DNA of 64,000 nt from DRYS01 sp964491605 (GTDB lineage: Archaea; Thermoproteota; CALKCG01; B24; DRYS01), in NCBI GenBank assembly GCA_964491605.1, contig CAZBGY010000002.1, positions 62,001 through 126,000 on the forward strand. Reading direction: 5' to 3'. The notes beneath the pieces are model-generated. The model was not told the DNA's origin. It saw nothing but the letters and a program-made list of their open reading frames with translations, and searched no databases. This document shows positions 61,853 through 64,000 of the stretch, in pieces. The first letter of the stretch is position 1. The number at the start of each line of letters is the position of its first letter. A program made the position numbers and the translations under genes.

Positions 61853-62746
61853 TCATCCAATGTAACGGTACTTCGGAAATACTGTCTTCGAGAACTCCTT
61901 TAACATCGATACCGCTCTATCGGGGGGGACATTCGTCATAGAGAAGTCTATTACGATGTAATCGGCTCCAGCTTCGATATAATCTCCTATCTTCGAGAGC
62001 CATTGAGATGGGGTTTCACCGAGTACATCTGGATACGTGAACGAGGGGGCTAAAGATAGCTTCCCCTTACCTCTAGCCGCTTCAGAGACTTTCGATACTA
62101 TGATTTCGAAATCTTTGAGGGGTAGGTTGGATGTAAGTAGCAGTCCTTCACCGTATTTTGCAGCAGCTTCAATTATAGCATCAGAGGATCCGCCGAACCA
62201 TATCGGTGGATGCGGCTTCTGGATAGGTTTAGGCCAGAACGGTGCGTCGACGACCTTATAGTATCGACCTCTATACGTAACCCTACCCTCCTCTATCCAG
62301 AGTTTCAATATTATCTCTAAAGCCTCCAGCATTCTAGATATTCTCTCCCTATGACTACCCCAATAGACTCCGTAGGAGAGAGCTTCATCTTTAAACCATC
62401 CGGCACCAACACCGAAATTGATCCGTCCATCAGAAACTATATCTACCGTAGCTACGATCTTCGCTAATCTAGCCGGCTCGTAGAACGGGAGAGGTGAAAC
62501 CCTAGGCCCCAATCTTATCCTTCTAGTTTGAGTAGCTAACGCTGAGAGAAGCGTCCAGGCATCAAGCTTATCAGGTTTATCGGGATTTCCTCCAGTCTTC
62601 TCGTAGAATTCTCTAGGGAGGAAGAAATGATCCCCAATCCATACGGAGTCGAAGCCTAATTCATCCGCAGCCATAGAGACATCCAGTATCTCCCTATAAC
62701 GGTATGCGCTATGTGTAGGTAGATGGACTGCGAATTTTACGTTCAA
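61853..62746 (-). CDS. LLM-class F420-dependent oxidoreductase
   Basis: TIM-barrel luciferase-like protein, 297 aa. DELGFDSVWIGDHFFLP, LGPRVSPLPFYEPARLAK, DIVSDGRINFGVGAGWFKDEA, and KPHPPIWFGGSSDA are typical of the F420-dependent branch, including archaeal methylene-H4MPT reductase-like and secondary alcohol dehydrogenase-like proteins. The exact substrate is not evident. It is the only minus-strand gene inside the purine region. Confidence 0.87.
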   Translation of the reverse strand: MNVKFAVHLPTHSAYRYREILDVSMAADELGFDSVWIGDHFFLPREFYEKTGGNPDKPDKLDAWTLLSALATQTRRIRLGPRVSPLPFYEPARLAKIVATVDIVSDGRINFGVGAGWFKDEALSYGVYWGSHRERISRMLEALEIILKLWIEEGRVTYRGRYYKVVDAPFWPKPIQKPHPPIWFGGSSDAIIEAAAKYGEGLLLTSNLPLKDFEIIVSKVSEAARGKGKLSLAPSFTYPDVLGETPSQWLSKIGDYIEAGADYIVIDFSMTNVPPDRAVSMLKEFSKTVFPKYRYIG

Positions 62747-63008
62747 CTATAAACACCTAAGTTAGGTTTAGAGTTACCGGTGATCGAATCTATAAAGCTT
62801 TAGGATATATGAGTATGCCGGCTATACGGTTAAGATGGCGGCATATCATTTAGCCGATAGCAAGCTATCTAATCTGGTTGAGAAGTGGAGGAGGTGAATC
62901 GCGATATACTAGCTCTAGACCGAGATTAGAGCTGATTAAGCTGAAAGCATACCTAATATGTTATGAAGATTTTTTAGACTAGATAGCTATTGTTAGCCTC
63001 GATGCCCC

Positions 63009-63512
63009 ATGGGTTTAGCAGGGGTAGAGGTCCTCGTAGTGCTAGGTAGTATATCTGATAGGGAGTATGGAGAGGCTGTGTGTAGGATATTGAAGGAGCT
63101 AGGTATAGGATGCCGGTTGACGGTTGCTTCAGCTCACCGTTCTCCTGATAGGGTGAGAAAGTTGATCGAGGAGGCAGAAGCAAATGATGTTAAAGTATTT
63201 ATCGCTATAGCTGGTTTATCGGCGATGCTTCCAGGATTGATAGCTGCGTACACGGTTAAACCCGTGATATCGCTTCCACTGAGTAGAAGTATGATGGGGT
63301 TAGATGCTCTCCTATCTTCCGTTCAATCTCCTCCAGGTATACCTGTAGCATGCGTAGGTATCGATAATTCTACTAACGCAGCTATACTGGCAGCCGAGAT
63401 AGTGGGGTTATCTAGGCCCGATGTTAAGGAGAAGCTTATAGGATATAGGGTTAACCTTAGACGAAAGGTTGAGGAGGATGCTAAAATCTTAGAGAACTAT
63501 CCAGGTAGGTGA
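63009..63512 (+). CDS. purE: Phosphoribosylaminoimidazole carboxylase catalytic subunit
   Basis: Carboxylation step forming CAIR. LVVLGSISDREYGEAV, the catalytic VASAHRSPDRVR, IAIAGLSAMLPGLIAAYT, and PPGIPVACVGID. 167 aa. The AGLSAMLPG motif has Ser-Ala where class I enzymes have Ala-His (GAAHLPG), suggesting a non-class I or variant PurE. ATG 63009; purC follows after 5 bp. Confidence 0.92.
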   Translation: MGLAGVEVLVVLGSISDREYGEAVCRILKELGIGCRLTVASAHRSPDRVRKLIEEAEANDVKVFIAIAGLSAMLPGLIAAYTVKPVISLPLSRSMMGLDALLSSVQSPPGIPVACVGIDNSTNAAILAAEIVGLSRPDVKEKLIGYRVNLRRKVEEDAKILENYPGR

Positions 63513-63517
63513 TAGTT

Positions 63518-64000
63518 ATGAGGTTTGATCTCTCTAGGTTGAAGCTGGTGAGGAGGGGTAAGGTTAAGGATATATACCTCTTGGACAGTGAGAAACTATT
63601 ATTCTACTTCACGGATAGAGTTTCAGCCTTCGATATCGTATTACCTTCGATCATACCGTTTAAAGGTGAGGTACTCTGCCGGATGACTGCGTTTTGGTTT
63701 AGATATCTTGAGGATAGGCTTGGAGTCGAACATCACATGCTATGGATTGAACCTCCAAACTGTATGATCGTAAGGAAGCTGGAAATGATACCTATAGAGT
63801 TTGTAATCCGCGGCTATATTTATGGAAGCCTCTATGAGAGGATGCTAAGAGGGGAGGTTAATCTACCCGTCGAGCCGATATTAGCGGCGAAACTCCCGGA
63901 GCCAATACTGGATCCGACAACCAAGTTTGAGGAGAAGGATAGACCTATAACTAGGGAAGAAGCTATAGCCAGAAGCTGGGTTACACCATCAGAGTACGAT
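63518..64000 (+). CDS. purC: SAICAR synthetase (3' end outside window)
   Basis: 161 codons are present and the frame is open at the window edge. RRGKVKDIYLLD, FTDRVSAFDIVLP, FVIRGYIYGSLYERM and DPTTKFEEKDRPIT identify SAICAR synthetase, which joins aspartate to CAIR. ATG 63518 is 5 bp after purE, so purE-purC form a second purine unit. Confidence 0.94.
   Translation, partial: MRFDLSRLKLVRRGKVKDIYLLDSEKLLFYFTDRVSAFDIVLPSIIPFKGEVLCRMTAFWFRYLEDRLGVEHHMLWIEPPNCMIVRKLEMIPIEFVIRGYIYGSLYERMLRGEVNLPVEPILAAKLPEPILDPTTKFEEKDRPITREEAIARSWVTPSEYD

Noticed and set aside
62835..62897. 20-codon frame MAAYHLADSKLSNLVEKWRR before purE, with a TATA-like box upstream
   Set aside because: Too short to support without homologues. 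I looked for a second exon downstream and found none.
1..64000. Insertion sequences, prophage, integrase or attachment-site repeats
   Set aside because: No transposase, integrase or phage structural gene was seen. The tRNA-Val 3' end is not duplicated nearby as far as I could read.

Overview
The window is chromosomal DNA of an archaeon. Nearly every informational or cofactor gene is of archaeal type: transcription factor S, Sm-like protein, Rio2 kinase, archaeal DnaG, archaeal AdoMet synthetase, Taw1, diphthine synthase, CTP-dependent riboflavin kinase, RibL, ATP-dependent DNA ligase, and TATA-box promoters with short leaders. F420-dependent methylene-H4MPT dehydrogenase (mtd) and hypD indicate H4MPT/F420 C1 chemistry and a [NiFe] hydrogenase. 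The nuclease-less Hef-type helicase, heavy use of AGA/AGG/ATA codons and a predicted bulge-helix-bulge mRNA intron suggest a thermophilic TACK-type lineage. The species cannot be fixed from the sequence alone. Genes are densely packed in short operons. I saw no insertion sequence, prophage or CRISPR array.

Layout. 1-4.0 kb: 3' part of hypD, then thrB-thrC-hom. 4.1-7.2 kb: membrane protein/MoxR ATPase/VWA cassette. 7.2-11.0 kb: a TFS paralogue, a zinc-ribbon protein, a coiled-coil protein, a DUF373 membrane protein and MTA phosphorylase. 11.2-14.3 kb: secreted protein, an H/ACA RNA candidate, a small HExxH protein, an E1-like enzyme, PRPP synthetase and tRNA-Val(GAC). 14.9-17.4 kb: mtd, LSm and AdoMet synthetase. 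17.4-27.5 kb: rio2, Hef-like helicase, divergent SHMT paralogue, ilvE, ilvD, rtcA, taw1 and a translin-family gene. 27.5-32.3 kb: BMP-type nucleoside ABC importer. 32.4-37.8 kb: a minus-strand run from tyrS down to endonuclease V, including dphB, ribL and the riboflavin kinase. 37.8-48.4 kb: second H/ACA RNA candidate, dnaG, MgtE-like and PhoU/TrkA_C pair, DUF2139-like and URO-D-like genes, DNA ligase, radical SAM protein. 48.5-64 kb: a purine cluster, purF-purF2-purD-glyA-folD-purN-folC-purS(tandem)-DUF711-purL-purQ, then purE-purC after one opposite-strand gene.

The most striking observation is that the AdoMet synthetase gene is split by a 34-nt insertion. The insertion forms a textbook bulge-helix-bulge: a 4-bp central helix, two AAA bulges and a 12-bp inner stem. 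Removing it restores frame and the family motif GLGHPD exactly. Archaeal protein-coding introns are very rare; cbf5 is the well-known case. Other points worth attention are two H/ACA-type guide RNA candidates of matching architecture, a second PurF whose glutaminase site is degraded (Ser in place of the nucleophilic Cys), a tandem PurS, a purN without a standard start codon, and substitutions at catalytic positions in TFS, endonuclease V, TyrRS and the SHMT paralogue.
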